Below, piece by piece: positions 8,518 through 18,179 of a stretch of 64,000 nucleotides of DNA. The notes under the pieces were generated by a model. The model was not told where the DNA came from and searched no databases. It was given only the letters and a program-made list of their open reading frames with translations. The translations under genes were made by a program, and so were the position numbers. Source of the DNA: Streptomyces violaceoruber (GTDB taxonomy: Bacteria; Actinomycetota; Actinomycetes; Streptomycetales; Streptomycetaceae); contig NZ_CP137734.1 in the NCBI RefSeq assembly GCF_033406955.1, forward strand, positions 1,178,001-1,242,000, in the 5' to 3' direction. How positions within the stretch are numbered: the first letter of the stretch is position 1; the number at the start of each line of letters is the position of its first letter.

Positions 8518-9024
8518 ATGAAGAAACGCAGCTCATTCGTGCGCGTGCTGGGCGCCGCGGCCACCGCCGGCGCCCTGGCGTGGGCCGTGCTCGCCCAGGG
8601 CAACGCCGGCGCCGCCCCCACGACCGCCACCGAGGCCGTCGCCGATGCCGCGCCCGGCTACGCCGTCGAGGACTACAACTACCCGAACGCCGACAAGATC
8701 CTGGCCGAGCAGAACATCGTCCTCAAGCGCGGCGACGGCCACATCGTGCTCGCCGACTGCGCCGGCGGGGACAACCTCCTGCAGTTCCTCGCCCGCGACC
8801 ACGAGGACGTCTGCTTCGAGGTCACCGCCGACGAGGGCTACCTGACCCTCGAACTCCCCGCGGTGCACGGGGTGAAGACGGACGACTCCGTCAACACCCA
8901 CCTGGAGATGACCGCCGAGGACGACCAGGTCGAGTACGACATCCCCGCGGACACCTGGAAGGGCGTCGGCGAGTCCGTCGACGGCCGCGAGCACGTCCTG
9001 GTCGAGATCCGCGTCACCAACTAG
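8518..9024 (+). CDS. Small exported protein, unknown function
   Basis: 168 residues from ATG 8518 (a GTG directly before it at 8515 is an alternative; no strong ribosome site for either). Residues 1-33 are a signal peptide ending NAGAA. The mature protein is acidic, with two Cys (VLADCAGGD.., EDVCFEVTAD..) that could form one disulphide, and beta-strand texture. It resembles small exported Streptomyces proteins with no assigned role. It lies 33 bases before the trypsin-fold/FG-GAP gene and is very likely in one operon with it, so the two may act together outside the cell. Confidence 0.65.
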   Translation: MKKRSSFVRVLGAAATAGALAWAVLAQGNAGAAPTTATEAVADAAPGYAVEDYNYPNADKILAEQNIVLKRGDGHIVLADCAGGDNLLQFLARDHEDVCFEVTADEGYLTLELPAVHGVKTDDSVNTHLEMTAEDDQVEYDIPADTWKGVGESVDGREHVLVEIRVTN

Positions 9025-9057
9025 CCGGCCTCCCCTGTGATTGAGGAATCCACTCGT

Positions 9058-11265
9058 ATGTCTTCCATCAGACGTTCCCGGTCGGCCGTGCTCGGCGCGG
9101 TCCTGACCGCCGGGTCGCTGGCACTGAGCACGGCGGCCGCCGTCGCCGTCACCGGCGGCACGCCGGTCGCCGACTCGGACACCACCCACGCCTACACCGC
9201 GCAGATCACCGTCGGCGCCCACGACCGCGGCTGCTCCGCGGTGCTCGTCGACGCCGAATGGCTGCTCACCGCGGCCAGCTGCTTCGCCGAGGACCCGGCC
9301 GCCTCGCTCGCCGTACCGGCCGGTGTCCCCGCCAAGGCGACCACCGCCGTCATCGGCCGCTCCGACCTCTCCGGCACGCAGGGCGCCGAGCGCCGCGTCG
9401 TGGAGATCGTGCCGCGTACGGACCGCGATGTGGTCCTGGCCCGCCTCAACCGGCCCGTCACCAACGTGACCCCGGCCCAGCTCGCCACCACCGCGCCCAC
9501 CGCCGGCGCGGAGCTGACGTTCGCCGGATACGGCCGTACGGACACCGTCTGGGCGCCGCTCCAGCTGCACACCGGCACCTACACCGTCGACTCCACGGCG
9601 GCCACGTCCGCGGGGGTCACCGGCAAGGACGGCGCGGCCGCCTGCATGGGCGACACCGGCGGCCCGGTCGTCTCCGGCGGCAAGCTCGTCGGCCTCAACA
9701 GCCAGTCCTTCCAGGGCGGCTGCCTCGGCGTCGACGAGACCCAGACCTCCACCGCGGGCGTCATCGCGCGCGTCGACGACCTCGCCTCCTGGATCGACGA
9801 GAAGGCCGGCGCCACCCGCATCGTCGACTTCAACGGCGACGCCGTCGAGGACATCGCCATCGGCGACCCGATGGCCACGGTCGGCGGTGACACCACCGCG
9901 GGTCTCGTCCGTGTCGTCCACGGCGGCGGCAAGGGCGTCGCCGAGATCACCCAGGACCTCGACTGGGTGACCGGCGGCGCCGAGGCCGGGGACCACTTCG
10001 GCAACCACCTCGCGACCGTCGACTACAACGAGGACGGCTACACCGACCTCGTCGTCACCGCGTCCGAGGAGAACGTCGGCAGCGCGGTCGACGCCGGCTT
10101 CTTCGACATCCTGTTCGGTGGCAAGAACGGCCTCGGCAGCGGCCCGGCCTCCCGCCACTTCGAGCAGGGCTCGGGCAACGGTTCCATCGGCAGCGCCGCG
10201 CCCGAGACCGGCGACCGGATGGGCGCCTCCCTCGCGGCGGGCACCACCGCCGCGGGCGAGCCGTGGATCCTGGTCGGCGCGCCGGGCGAGGCGCTCGGCT
10301 CGCTCACCAAGGCGGGCGGCGCCTTCTACGTGCACGGCGACACCAGCATCAGCATCAACCAGGACTCCTCGAACGTCCCCGGTGCGGCCGAGGCGAACGA
10401 CGCCTTCGGCACGTCCGTCACGGGCGACTCCAACTTCATCGCCATCGGCGCCCCCGGTGACGCCATCGGCGGCGACGCGAACGCCGGCAACCTGGCCGTG
10501 TTCAGCCACAAGCTGGACGCCGACGGTCGGCCCACCGTGGTCGCCGGTATGGACCAGGACAACGAGAAGATCAGCGGCAGCGCCGAGGCCGGTGACAAGT
10601 TCGGTCAGGCCCTCGCGCTGGTCGCCTACCGCCCGTCCGGTGCGGCCACGGCCACCGACTCGATCCTCGCGATCGGCTCGCCCGGGGAGGCCCTGGCGGC
10701 CGAGACCGGCGCCGAGCAGCAGGCGGGCGCGGGCAACGTCATGCTCGTGCACCTCGCGGCCGACGGCAGCTGGGACTACCTGCACGCGCTCAACCAGGGC
10801 TCCAGCACCGACGACCGCTCCGGCACGATCGAGGCCGGCGACTCCGTGGGCGCCTCCCTCAGCGCGGTCAACACCGCACCGCGGGCGGTCGGTTCGGCCG
10901 ACACCCTGAAGGTCGCCGTGGGCGCCCCGGGTGAGGACCTCGCGGGTGCCGCCGACGCCGGCGCCATCCACACCTTCTCGCTGATGGGCTCGGCAGGCGC
11001 CAACGACCTGTGGATCGAGGCCGGCGACGGGGACGGCGTCCCCGGGACCCCGGGCGCGGGCGAGAAGCTGGGCACCAGCATCCACTTCACCCCCCGCAAC
11101 CTCTACGCCGGTATGCCCTACGGGCCCGCCGCCACCGGGGCCCTGCACGTCCTGCCCTACCCGAACGTCGTGCCGGGCGGTACGAGCCGCCCCGCGACCA
11201 CGTACCAGCCGGGCCAGGGCGGACTCCCGGCCAACGGCAACTACTTCGGGTACGCGGCGCGGTAG
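9058..11265 (+). CDS. Exported trypsin-fold pseudoprotease with FG-GAP beta-propeller
   Basis: 735 residues. After a signal peptide (about 1-33) comes a chymotrypsin-like domain (about 34-250) with the usual start TGGTPVADSD and the Asp102 region DVVLARL. The His57 motif reads LLTAASCF (Ser for His), the Ser195 motif reads CMGDTGGPV (Thr for Ser) and the residue at the 189 position is Ala, so it should not act as a normal serine protease. The rest (about 255-735) has integrin-type FG-GAP/VCBS repeats (DFNGDAVEDIAIGDP, DYNEDGYTDLVVTA, then several ..VGAPGE.. units) forming a calcium-binding beta-propeller. The ATG at 9058 follows GAGGAA; a GTG at 9037 lacks one. Likely an extracellular binding protein. 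Confidence 0.85.
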   Translation: MSSIRRSRSAVLGAVLTAGSLALSTAAAVAVTGGTPVADSDTTHAYTAQITVGAHDRGCSAVLVDAEWLLTAASCFAEDPAASLAVPAGVPAKATTAVIGRSDLSGTQGAERRVVEIVPRTDRDVVLARLNRPVTNVTPAQLATTAPTAGAELTFAGYGRTDTVWAPLQLHTGTYTVDSTAATSAGVTGKDGAAACMGDTGGPVVSGGKLVGLNSQSFQGGCLGVDETQTSTAGVIARVDDLASWIDEKAGATRIVDFNGDAVEDIAIGDPMATVGGDTTAGLVRVVHGGGKGVAEITQDLDWVTGGAEAGDHFGNHLATVDYNEDGYTDLVVTASEENVGSAVDAGFFDILFGGKNGLGSGPASRHFEQGSGNGSIGSAAPETGDRMGASLAAGTTAAGEPWILVGAPGEALGSLTKAGGAFYVHGDTSISINQDSSNVPGAAEANDAFGTSVTGDSNFIAIGAPGDAIGGDANAGNLAVFSHKLDADGRPTVVAGMDQDNEKISGSAEAGDKFGQALALVAYRPSGAATATDSILAIGSPGEALAAETGAEQQAGAGNVMLVHLAADGSWDYLHALNQGSSTDDRSGTIEAGDSVGASLSAVNTAPRAVGSADTLKVAVGAPGEDLAGAADAGAIHTFSLMGSAGANDLWIEAGDGDGVPGTPGAGEKLGTSIHFTPRNLYAGMPYGPAATGALHVLPYPNVVPGGTSRPATTYQPGQGGLPANGNYFGYAAR

Positions 11266-11337
11266 CGGCTGCCTCCGCAGGACCTGAGCCCCCGGGGACC
11301 ACCCGGTGACGCCTCCGGTCGATGCGGCGGCAGGTTC

Positions 11338-11377
11338 CACTCGGCCCCGCCGGGCTTCGGCCCGGCGGGGCCGAGTG
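11338..11377. terminator. Strong bidirectional hairpin after the FG-GAP gene
   Basis: An 18-bp perfect stem (CACTCGGCCCCGCCGGGC and its complement) with a TTCG tetraloop lies between the convergent FG-GAP and EF-G-like genes and directly abuts a tandem repeat. Confidence 0.85.
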
Positions 11378-11492
11378 CTGCGCCGTGGCGGGTACGGGTG
11401 CTGCGCCGTGGCGGGTACGGGTGCTGCGCCGTGGCGGGTACGGGTGCTGCGCCGTGGCGGGTACGGGTGCTGCGCCGTGGCGGGTACGGGTG
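11378..11492. repeat. Five perfect tandem copies of a 23-bp unit
   Basis: Five identical head-to-tail copies (11378, 11401, 11424, 11447, 11470), each beginning CTGCGCCGTGGCGGGTACGG, with no interruption. The array lies between two hairpins in the 306-bp gap between convergent genes and encodes nothing convincing. Confidence 0.95.
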
Positions 11493-11497
11493 CGGGT

Positions 11498-11528
11498 CCG
11501 GGGTCCCGACGTGCGGTCGGGACCCCGG
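11498..11528. terminator. Hairpin terminator after the EF-G-like gene
   Basis: A 13-bp stem (CCGGGGTCCCGAC with its complement) and a 5-base loop, 44 bases past the stop codon of the leftward EF-G-like gene. Confidence 0.75.
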
Positions 11529-11571
11529 ACGCGCCGACGGCGTCCCGGGTGGACGGGGCCGCCCGGCAGGC

Positions 11572-13632
11572 CTACCGCACGACCGCCGCGGGGGCCGGCG
11601 CGTAACCGGTGGGCCGGGCGGTGAAGGTGCCCCGGCCCTGGGTGCGGCTGCGCAGCCGGGTCGCGTAGCCGAACAGCTCGGCCAGCGGGACCGTGGCCGT
11701 GACGACCACCGCACCGCCCCGCGGGTCGGAACCGGTGACCCGGCCGCGGCGCGCGGCGAGGTCACCGAGCACGCCGCCGACACCGTCCTCGGGCACGGTG
11801 ACCGTGACCTCCACGACCGGTTCGAGCAGGATCATCCCCGAGGCGCGCAGGGCGTCGCGGAGACCGAACCGGCCGGCGGTGCGGAAGGCCGTGTCCGAGG
11901 AGTCCTTCACGTGCGTCTGGCCGTCGGTCAGCGTGACCCGGAGGCCGGTCACCGGGTGGCCGCCCAGCGGACCCTCGGCGAGGGCGTCCCGGCAGCCCGC
12001 TTCGACGGCCCGGACGTACTCCTGCGGCACGCGTCCGCCGACGACCGTCGAACGGAACACGAAACCGCCGCCCGCACCGTCCCCGTCCGCGTCCTGCTCC
12101 CAGGGCTCGACGTCGAGCACGATGTGCGCGAACTGCCCGGAGCCGCCGTCCTGTTTGACGTGCCGGTGGACGAAGCCGGTGACGCCCTCGCCGACCGTCT
12201 CGCGGTACGCCACGCCGGGGCGCCCGACCGTGACCTCCAGCCCGTACTCGCGCCGCACGCGCTCCACCGCGACCTCCAGGTGCAGTTCGCCCATGCCGGA
12301 CAGCACGGTCTGCGCGGTCTCCGGGTCGGTCCGGACGGCCAGGGAGGGGTCCTCCTCGGTCAGCCGGGCGAGCGCGGCGGCCAGCCGGTCGGTCTCGGTG
12401 GAACGCCGGGCCTCCACGGCCACGTGCACCACCGGTTCGGCCACGCCCGGGGGTTCCAGGAGCAGTGGGGCGCCCGGTGCGCACAGGGTCGAGCCGGCGC
12501 GGGCCGTCTTCAGCCCGACCACGGCGACGATGTCCCCGGCGACCGCGCGCTCCAGCGGGTCGTGCCGGTCGGCCCGTACCCGCAGGATGCGGCCGATGCG
12601 CTCGGTGCGGCGCGTGCCCGCGTCCCACACGGTGTCTCCCTTCCCGATCGTGCCCGAGTAGACCCTCAGGTACGTCAGCCGTCCCGTCGGCGTGGCGTTC
12701 ACCTTGAACGCCAGTGCCGCCATCGGCGCCGCCGGGTCGGCGGGCCGCTCCCGCTCGGCGCCGTCGTGGGTGCCGCGCACCGGGGGCACGTCCAGCGGCG
12801 AGGGCAGATACGCCACCACGGCGTCCAGCAGCGGTTCGACGCCGCGGTTGCGGTAGGCGGAGCCGCACAGCACGACCACGCCGTCGCCGGTGCGCGTCAG
12901 GTCGCGCAGGGCGCCGGTGAGGGTGGCCGCGGTGAGCGTCTCCCGGTCGCAGAACTCCTCCAGCGCGCCCGGGTGGCGTTCGGCGACCGCCTCCTCCAGC
13001 ACCCGCCGCCTGCGGGCGGCCTCCTCGCGCAGCGTCCCGGGCACCGGACCCTCCTCGGCCGCGTCCGCGCCGTCGGCCCATACGAGGGCGCGCATGCGCG
13101 GCAGGTCGACGACGCCGGTGAAGCCGTCCTCCGTGCCGATGGGCAGCTGCACGACCAGGGGTACGGGGTGCAGCCGCTCGCGGATCGAGGCGACGGCGGC
13201 GTCGAGGTCGGCGCCCGCCCGGTCCATCTTGTTGACGAACGCGATCCTGGGCACGCCGTGCCGGTCCGCCTGCCGCCACACGGACTCGCTCTGCGGCTCC
13301 ACGCCCGCCACCGCGTCGAACACGGCGACCGCGCCGTCCAGCACGCGCAGGGAGCGTTCGACCTCGTCGGCGAAGTCGACGTGCCCCGGGGTGTCGATGA
13401 GATTGATCCGGTGGCCCGCCCAGGCGCAGCTGACGGCCGCGGCGAAGATGGTGATGCCGCGGTCGCGTTCCTGCGGGTCGAAGTCGGTGACGGTGGTGCC
13501 GTCGTGGACCTCGCCGCGCTTGTGGGTGGTACCGGTGAGGTAGAGGATCCGCTCGGTGACGGTGGTCTTCCCGGCGTCGACATGGGCGAGGATGCCCAGG
13601 TTGCGGACGGTGGTGAGCGGGTTGGTGCGCAT
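11572..13632 (-). CDS. EF-G paralogue (ribosomal translocase-like GTPase)
   Basis: 686 residues. Domain I has P-loop AHVDAGKTT, switch [15 protein letters not shown] for guanine recognition and the GITI switch I segment. Domains II to V follow in the order of elongation factor G, with the domain IV motif near YRETV and the C-terminal ferredoxin-like domain. The length matches EF-G. The sequence ([11 protein letters not shown] rather than GITITSAA) and its position away from str ribosomal genes show it is a second copy. Such paralogues can act in ribosome recycling, stress translation or antibiotic protection; which applies is not visible. The ATG at 13632 follows GAAAGG; the frame is open far upstream but that part overlaps a tRNA gene and is not coding. 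Confidence 0.85.
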   Translation of the reverse strand: MRTNPLTTVRNLGILAHVDAGKTTVTERILYLTGTTHKRGEVHDGTTVTDFDPQERDRGITIFAAAVSCAWAGHRINLIDTPGHVDFADEVERSLRVLDGAVAVFDAVAGVEPQSESVWRQADRHGVPRIAFVNKMDRAGADLDAAVASIRERLHPVPLVVQLPIGTEDGFTGVVDLPRMRALVWADGADAAEEGPVPGTLREEAARRRRVLEEAVAERHPGALEEFCDRETLTAATLTGALRDLTRTGDGVVVLCGSAYRNRGVEPLLDAVVAYLPSPLDVPPVRGTHDGAERERPADPAAPMAALAFKVNATPTGRLTYLRVYSGTIGKGDTVWDAGTRRTERIGRILRVRADRHDPLERAVAGDIVAVVGLKTARAGSTLCAPGAPLLLEPPGVAEPVVHVAVEARRSTETDRLAAALARLTEEDPSLAVRTDPETAQTVLSGMGELHLEVAVERVRREYGLEVTVGRPGVAYRETVGEGVTGFVHRHVKQDGGSGQFAHIVLDVEPWEQDADGDGAGGGFVFRSTVVGGRVPQEYVRAVEAGCRDALAEGPLGGHPVTGLRVTLTDGQTHVKDSSDTAFRTAGRFGLRDALRASGMILLEPVVEVTVTVPEDGVGGVLGDLAARRGRVTGSDPRGGAVVVTATVPLAELFGYATRLRSRTQGRGTFTARPTGYAPAPAAVVR

Positions 13633-14006
13633 GGCCCGAAGCCTTTCGGAGGAACCGGAGAAGGGCAGCGCGATTTCTCCCGACGCACGTGCCGGACGCT
13701 CCCGGCAGGGGACGTCGGCTGTCAGATGTGCGTCACGGGCATCCGGTGCCGGCCGCGCAGCGGGCACCGGGCGGCCGAAGACACCAGGATCACCTCGTGC
13801 CGGGACGGGGGAACGACGGGTGTGGTGCGGCTGCGCACGGCCCTGCTCCCCTCGCTCGGTCTGGGTGTCACGGCGAGTGTAGGGAGGCCGGGATCCGGGC
13901 CGCACCGTATTTTCGCCCGTCCACGAGGCGATTCGGCGGTCCACGGGGCGAAACGAAAGATGCCGGCCGGGACATCGCCCGGCCGGCATCTCTGTTCGAT
14001 CTTGTG
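13633..14006 (-). other. 374-bp gap: EF-G paralogue upstream region and tRNA terminator
   Basis: No gene seen. On the minus strand it should carry the promoter of the EF-G paralogue; a TACACT -10-like hexamer is at 13874-13879 but no good -35 is visible. Its right end holds the tRNA terminator hairpin. Confidence 0.5.
13958..13991 (-). terminator. Terminator of tRNA-Leu
   Basis: A 14-bp perfect stem (AGATGCCGGCCGGG and complement, 6-base loop) 16 bases past the tRNA 3' end, followed in the direction of transcription by a T-rich stretch (TTTCGTTTCG), so close to a classical intrinsic terminator. Confidence 0.8.
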
Positions 14007-14091
14007 TGTCCGAGGGGGGACTTGAACCCCCACGCCCGATAAAGGGCACTAGCACCTCAAGCTAGCGCGTCTGCCATTCCGCCACCCGGAC
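14007..14091 (-). tRNA. tRNA-Leu (anticodon GAG)
   Basis: Read on the minus strand this is an 85-base class II tRNA. The acceptor stem GTCCGGG pairs with CTCGGAC. The anticodon stem CTAGC/GCTAG encloses loop TTGAGGT, giving anticodon GAG, which reads CUC. A long variable arm pairs CCC with GGG across TTTATC, and the T-loop is GTTCAAGTC. CCA is not encoded. Confidence 0.95.
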
Positions 14092-14231
14092 CAGGTGCCT
14101 GTCGCGGTGCGGGGGTGCTCCCCGCGGCGACATGGACAACCATACCAAGCTTTCGCGGTGCCTTTCACCTGCGTTTCCTTCCCCCGCGCTTCCTCTGAGC
14201 GGCGGTCCGGGACCGGCGGCTCCGCTGCGCC

Positions 14232-14237
14232 TAGGGT
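14232..14237 (+). promoter_or_regulatory. -10 element of a probable leaderless promoter
   Basis: TAGGGT lies six bases before the ATG at 14244 and no ribosome site is present, the layout of Streptomyces leaderless transcripts. The -35 region is not convincing. Confidence 0.45.
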
Positions 14238-14243
14238 CGCACC

Positions 14244-15575
14244 ATGAGTGACTGGATGGTTACGCAGGGCCCGCTCCCGCGTCGTCGGCCGCGGGTGTTG
14301 TCGCCGCTCCGGGAGCATCTGCGGGACACGTTCTGGTTCGCGCCCACCGCGGCGATGGCGGGTGTCCTCGTGGTCTGGCTGGTGGCTCAGGAGCTCGACG
14401 CGGCCCTCGTCCGTTCGCTCCAGGACGACGGCGACTACGACACGCTCGCCGAGCTGCTGCGTTTCGCGGACGACGCGAAGACGGTGGTCTCGGCGGTCGG
14501 CTCGGCGATGATGACCTTCATCGGTGTGGTGTTCAGCATCTCCCTGGTCGCGGTGCAGATGGCGAGCGGGCAGTTCACCCCGCGGGTGGTGCGGCTCTTC
14601 GTCCGCAGCCGGATCACCAAGGCGACCTTCGCCGTCTTCCTCGCCACCTTCGTCCTGACGCTGCTGGTGCTGACCAGCTACGACAGCAATCCCGACCCGC
14701 GCGCCGCCACGTCCGTCCCGCTGGTGCAGTCGGTGCTCACCCTGGTCATGGTCGCGTTGAGCCTGCTGCTCTTCGTGATGTACGTGAACGCCACCCTGCG
14801 CCTGATGCGGGTCAGCCATGTGATCGCCCGCATCGCCGCCGAGTCCTTCCGGGTGGCGGCGCTGATGCCGGTGCCGGCGCACGGCGGCGAGGCGCCCGGG
14901 CTCGGGCCCGTGACGGCGTGGATCGCCCACGACGGGCAGGGCGGCGTACTGCGCGACGTGCACATCGCCCGGCTGGTGCGGGTGGCCCGGGGACACGGGG
15001 TGGTGCTGCGGCTGGTCCCGCGGATCGGCGACTTCCTGGTGCCGGGCACACCGGTCCTGGCGGTGCACGGCGGGGCGGCCCCGCCGCGCCGGGCGCTGCG
15101 CTACGCCCTCTCCGTCGGGGTCGAGCGCACCTTCCACCAGGACCTGGCGTTCGGGCTGCGCCAGCTGTCCGACATCGGGCTGCGTGCCCTGTCGCCCGCG
15201 GTCAACGATCCGACGACCGCCGTGCAGGCGCTGGACCGGGTCGTGCAGATCCTGGCCACGCTGTCCCGGCGGCCGCTGGACGCCGCTGTGCACCGGGACC
15301 GCCGCGGCGCGCTCCGGCTGGTGCAGCCCGTACCCGGCTGGGCGGAGCTGGTGGACCTCGGGTTCGCCGAGGTCCGCGCCTGCGCCACCGGTTCGCCGCA
15401 GGTCACCCGGCGCCTGATGGCCGGTCTCGACGACCTGCTGCTGCTCGTGCCGCCGGAGCGGCGCGCACCGCTGCTGCGTCACCGCGAGCTGCTGCGGCAG
15501 GCCGTCGAGCGGACCGCGCCGACCGCGGCGGAGCGGGTCTTCGCCCTGCGGCCGGACCGCCAGGGCATCGGCTGA
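14244..15575 (+). CDS. DUF2254 integral membrane protein
   Basis: 443 residues of the DUF2254 type. Four hydrophobic segments lie in the N-terminal half (about residues 35-55, 95-125, 135-155, 170-195); the remaining 250 residues are soluble, with the conserved FGLRQLSDIGLRALSPAVNDPTTA stretch (about 310-333), which is the family hallmark, then a C-terminal helical part. Function of the family is unknown. It is transcribed alone, probably as a leaderless message, between tRNA-Leu and the convergent aldehyde dehydrogenase gene. Confidence 0.8.
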   Translation: MSDWMVTQGPLPRRRPRVLSPLREHLRDTFWFAPTAAMAGVLVVWLVAQELDAALVRSLQDDGDYDTLAELLRFADDAKTVVSAVGSAMMTFIGVVFSISLVAVQMASGQFTPRVVRLFVRSRITKATFAVFLATFVLTLLVLTSYDSNPDPRAATSVPLVQSVLTLVMVALSLLLFVMYVNATLRLMRVSHVIARIAAESFRVAALMPVPAHGGEAPGLGPVTAWIAHDGQGGVLRDVHIARLVRVARGHGVVLRLVPRIGDFLVPGTPVLAVHGGAAPPRRALRYALSVGVERTFHQDLAFGLRQLSDIGLRALSPAVNDPTTAVQALDRVVQILATLSRRPLDAAVHRDRRGALRLVQPVPGWAELVDLGFAEVRACATGSPQVTRRLMAGLDDLLLLVPPERRAPLLRHRELLRQAVERTAPTAAERVFALRPDRQGIG

Positions 15576-15598
15576 CCCGGGGCGCCCGGCGGAGACCG

Positions 15599-15692
15599 CC
15601 GGCACCCCTGACGCGGCGTGAGACCGACACCCCTGACGACATGAGACCGACACCCCTTACCGCGTGAGGCCGACACCCCTTACGGCATGAGG
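15599..15692. repeat. Four degenerate tandem copies of a 23-25 bp unit
   Basis: Units at 15599 (25 bp), 15624, 15647 and 15670 (23 bp each) share CCGACACCCCT-N-AC-N4-GTGAG-like sequence. The last unit contains the stop codon and last codons of the leftward aldehyde dehydrogenase gene (stop at 15680-15682), so the array begins inside that gene. Confidence 0.85.
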
Positions 15693-17242
15693 TGGTGGTC
15701 CGGGAAGTTCCCCGGCAGCCGCTCCCCCGCCGGTCCGCGGGTCACGGCGCGCACCAGCAGCTCACCGCCCACGAAGGCGCCGTGCCAGGACGCCCCGTGT
15801 CCGCCGAACAGCTCGTCGCGGTCCCCGCGGGAGCGCGGTACCCCGTGGCCGACCTTGAACGCGCGGATCTGCGGCGCCAGCCTGTCGTACGTCGCCGGGT
15901 CGTCCGTGGAGAGCGTGGCCACCAGAGCGCCGTTGGAGGCGTTCATCGCGGCGAGCAGCTCGGCCTCGGTGTCGACCAGGACGATGGTGTCGACCGGGCC
16001 GAAGGGTTCCGCGTGGTGCAGGGGTGAGGAGCGGGGCGGGTTGAGCAGGGTGACCGGCTGGACGTAGGCCGAGGTGTCCTGGCCGGGCAGGAAGCGGGCA
16101 TCGGCCGCACTGCCGCGGTGCAGCGGGACGGCGCCCCGGTCGACGGCCTCGGCGACCTGGTCGTGCAGCTCCTTGGCCTTCGCCGCGTTGATCACCGGGC
16201 CGAAGTCGAGCGCCGGGTACGGGTCGTCCGGTGCGGCCACGGCGAGCGGGTGGCCGACGCGCAGTGTGCGGACGGCCGGGAGGTAGGCCGCGAGGAAGGC
16301 GTCGAACCGCTGCCGCTGGACGACGAAGCGCGGGTAGGCGGTGCAGCGTTGCTTGGCGTAGTCGAAGAGCTTGGGGACGGTCCGGGTGAGCGCGTCCCAG
16401 TCCGTGAAGTTCCAGATGCCCCAGGTGTTGAGTCCTTCCTGTTCGAGGATGTGCCGCTTGCCGAGGTCGGCGAGGGCGGTGGCGACGTCCGCGCCCGTGT
16501 CCCGGCCGCCGACGAAGGAGACGCAGCCGATCTCGGGCGCCCGGACCAGCGCCTGGGACAGCTCCCGGCCGCTGCCGCTGAGGAGGGTGACGGGAAGTCC
16601 ATCGCGGGCGGCGAGTGCGCAGGCCAGTGTCAGGCAGGCGACTCCGCCGTCGGTCGGGGTCTTGGCGATGACCGCGTTGCCCGCCAGTGCCTGGACCAGC
16701 AGGGCGTGGACGAGGACGCTCATCGGGTAGTTCCAGCTGGCGATGTTGGACACCGGGCCGTCCAGCGGAGCGCGCCCGTCGAGCATGTCCTCGATGCCGT
16801 CGAGGTACCAGCGCACGCCGTCGACGGCCCGGTCGACGTCGGCCCGCGCCGACCGCCAGGGCTTGCCGATCTCCCAGACCAGCAGCATCGCGAGCAGTTC
16901 GCGGTGCTGGGCGAGGGCGTCGAGGGTGGCCGCGACGCGGGCGCGGCGCTCGGGCAGGGGGACGTGGCGCCAGGCCCGGTGCTGGTCGAGCGAGGCGCGT
17001 ACGGCGCGGTGGGCCGTCTCGGCGTCGATCCGGGGCGGGCCGGCGATCGGGGTGCCGTCGACCGGGCTGGCTGCCGGCAGGACCCGGCCGTCCGTCCGCC
17101 AGCCGGCGTCCCAGAGGTTGAGGACGCGATCGTCGCGGAACGCCTCGGGGGCGACGGTGCGGCAGCGGTGCCAGGCGTCGGTCCAGGAGGTGCCGGACTT
17201 CAGGGTGAGGGGCCCGGTGTCCGGGGCTCCGGCCGCCGTCAT
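15680..17242 (-). CDS. Aldehyde dehydrogenase family protein in the sucCD-paralogue operon
   Basis: 520 residues of the NAD(P)-dependent aldehyde dehydrogenase superfamily. Seen are the Asn in SWNYPM (oxyanion), the general base Glu in [10 protein letters not shown] and the nucleophile Cys 33 residues later in AKQRCTAYP, plus PFGPV near the C-terminus. The family usually has GQxC around the Cys; KQRC here, and LEQEG in place of LELGG, mark a divergent subfamily. The ATG overlaps the sucD-like stop (ATGA), so it is coupled to the CoA ligase genes. The set could interconvert an acyl-CoA, its acid and an aldehyde, such as oxalate/glyoxylate chemistry next to the oxalate genes (inference). The last codons lie in a tandem repeat. 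Confidence 0.8.
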   Translation of the reverse strand: MTAAGAPDTGPLTLKSGTSWTDAWHRCRTVAPEAFRDDRVLNLWDAGWRTDGRVLPAASPVDGTPIAGPPRIDAETAHRAVRASLDQHRAWRHVPLPERRARVAATLDALAQHRELLAMLLVWEIGKPWRSARADVDRAVDGVRWYLDGIEDMLDGRAPLDGPVSNIASWNYPMSVLVHALLVQALAGNAVIAKTPTDGGVACLTLACALAARDGLPVTLLSGSGRELSQALVRAPEIGCVSFVGGRDTGADVATALADLGKRHILEQEGLNTWGIWNFTDWDALTRTVPKLFDYAKQRCTAYPRFVVQRQRFDAFLAAYLPAVRTLRVGHPLAVAAPDDPYPALDFGPVINAAKAKELHDQVAEAVDRGAVPLHRGSAADARFLPGQDTSAYVQPVTLLNPPRSSPLHHAEPFGPVDTIVLVDTEAELLAAMNASNGALVATLSTDDPATYDRLAPQIRAFKVGHGVPRSRGDRDELFGGHGASWHGAFVGGELLVRAVTRGPAGERLPGNFPDHHLMP

Positions 17243-18165
17243 GCGCGGGCTCCGTCGCGGGCCGCGCCGTCCGGTGCGGCACCTGCGGGCGCGTCGAGTG
17301 CCTCGAGTACGTGCCGTGCCGTCTCGGTCGGTGTGCTCCCGACCCGTACGCCGACCGACTCCAGCGCCTCCTTCTTCGCCCGCGCCGTGCCCGAGGAGCC
17401 GGAGACGATGGCACCGGCGTGGCCCATCGTCCGGCCCTCGGGCGCGGTGAAGCCGGCGATGTAGGCGACGACCGGCTTGGTGACGTGCGCGCGGATGTGA
17501 GCCGCCGCGCGTTCCTCCGCGTCGCCGCCGATCTCGCCGATGAGGACGATCAGCTCGGTGTCGGGATCGTCCTCGAAGGCGGCGAGGCAGTCGATGTGGC
17601 TGGTGCCGACGACCGGGTCGCCGCCGATGCCGACGCAGGTGGAGAAGCCGATGTCGCGCAGTTCGTACATGAGTTGGTAGGTGAGCGTGCCCGACTTGGA
17701 GACCAGGCCGATGCGGCCGGGCTTGGTGATGTCGGGCGGGATGATGCCCGCGTTGGACTGGCCGGGGGTGATCAGGCCGGGGCAGTTGGGGCCGATGACA
17801 CGGGTGCCCTTGGCCCTTGCGTGGGCGGTGAGGGCGACGGAGTCGTGGACCGGGATGCCCTCGGTGATGACGACCGCGAGGCCGATCCCGGCGTCGGCGG
17901 CCTCGACGACCGCGGCCTCGGCGAAGGCCGGTGGCACGAAGACGACCGTGACGTCGGCGCCCGTGCGTTCGATGCCCTCGCGGACCGATCCGAAGACCGG
18001 GACGGTGCGGTTGTCGAAGTCCACGGTGCGGCCCGCCTTGCGCGGGTTGACGCCGCCGACGACGTCGGTGCCCGCGGCCAGCATGCGGCGGGTGTGCTTC
18101 ATGCCCTCGGCACCGGTCATGCCCTGGACGAGGACCTTGCTCTCCTTGGTGAGGTAGATCGCCAT
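17239..18165 (-). CDS. sucD: Succinyl-CoA ligase alpha-subunit paralogue (ADP-forming)
   Basis: 308 residues. N-terminal CoA-binding Rossmann part ([18 protein letters not shown].., GGVNPRKAG) and the ligase part with the phospho-histidine in [10 protein letters not shown]. These are the SucD signatures. AGGAGA stands nine bases before the ATG, overlapping the sucC-like stop. It forms a 15-bp-spaced pair with the beta subunit and is coupled to the aldehyde dehydrogenase. Because the pair is divergent from oxalate genes and behind a GntR-like operator, the true acid may be other than succinate, for example oxalate or malate (inference). A C-terminal tail rich in Ala, Asp and Gly is longer than usual. 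Confidence 0.88.
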   Translation of the reverse strand: MAIYLTKESKVLVQGMTGAEGMKHTRRMLAAGTDVVGGVNPRKAGRTVDFDNRTVPVFGSVREGIERTGADVTVVFVPPAFAEAAVVEAADAGIGLAVVITEGIPVHDSVALTAHARAKGTRVIGPNCPGLITPGQSNAGIIPPDITKPGRIGLVSKSGTLTYQLMYELRDIGFSTCVGIGGDPVVGTSHIDCLAAFEDDPDTELIVLIGEIGGDAEERAAAHIRAHVTKPVVAYIAGFTAPEGRTMGHAGAIVSGSSGTARAKKEALESVGVRVGSTPTETARHVLEALDAPAGAAPDGAARDGARA

Positions 18166-18179
18166 GTCGTCCTGTCTCC

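Noticed and set aside
8533..11340. A 935-residue open frame opposite the FG-GAP gene
   Set aside because: Composition is that of an antisense frame and it would overlap three well-supported plus-strand genes.
11378..11492. CRISPR array
   Set aside because: The 23-bp units are directly adjacent with no spacers, and no cas gene is near.
11572..13632. Tet(M)-type ribosomal protection protein
   Set aside because: Domain I switch regions and overall text are closer to EF-G than to Tet(M)/OtrA, though I cannot exclude a protective role.
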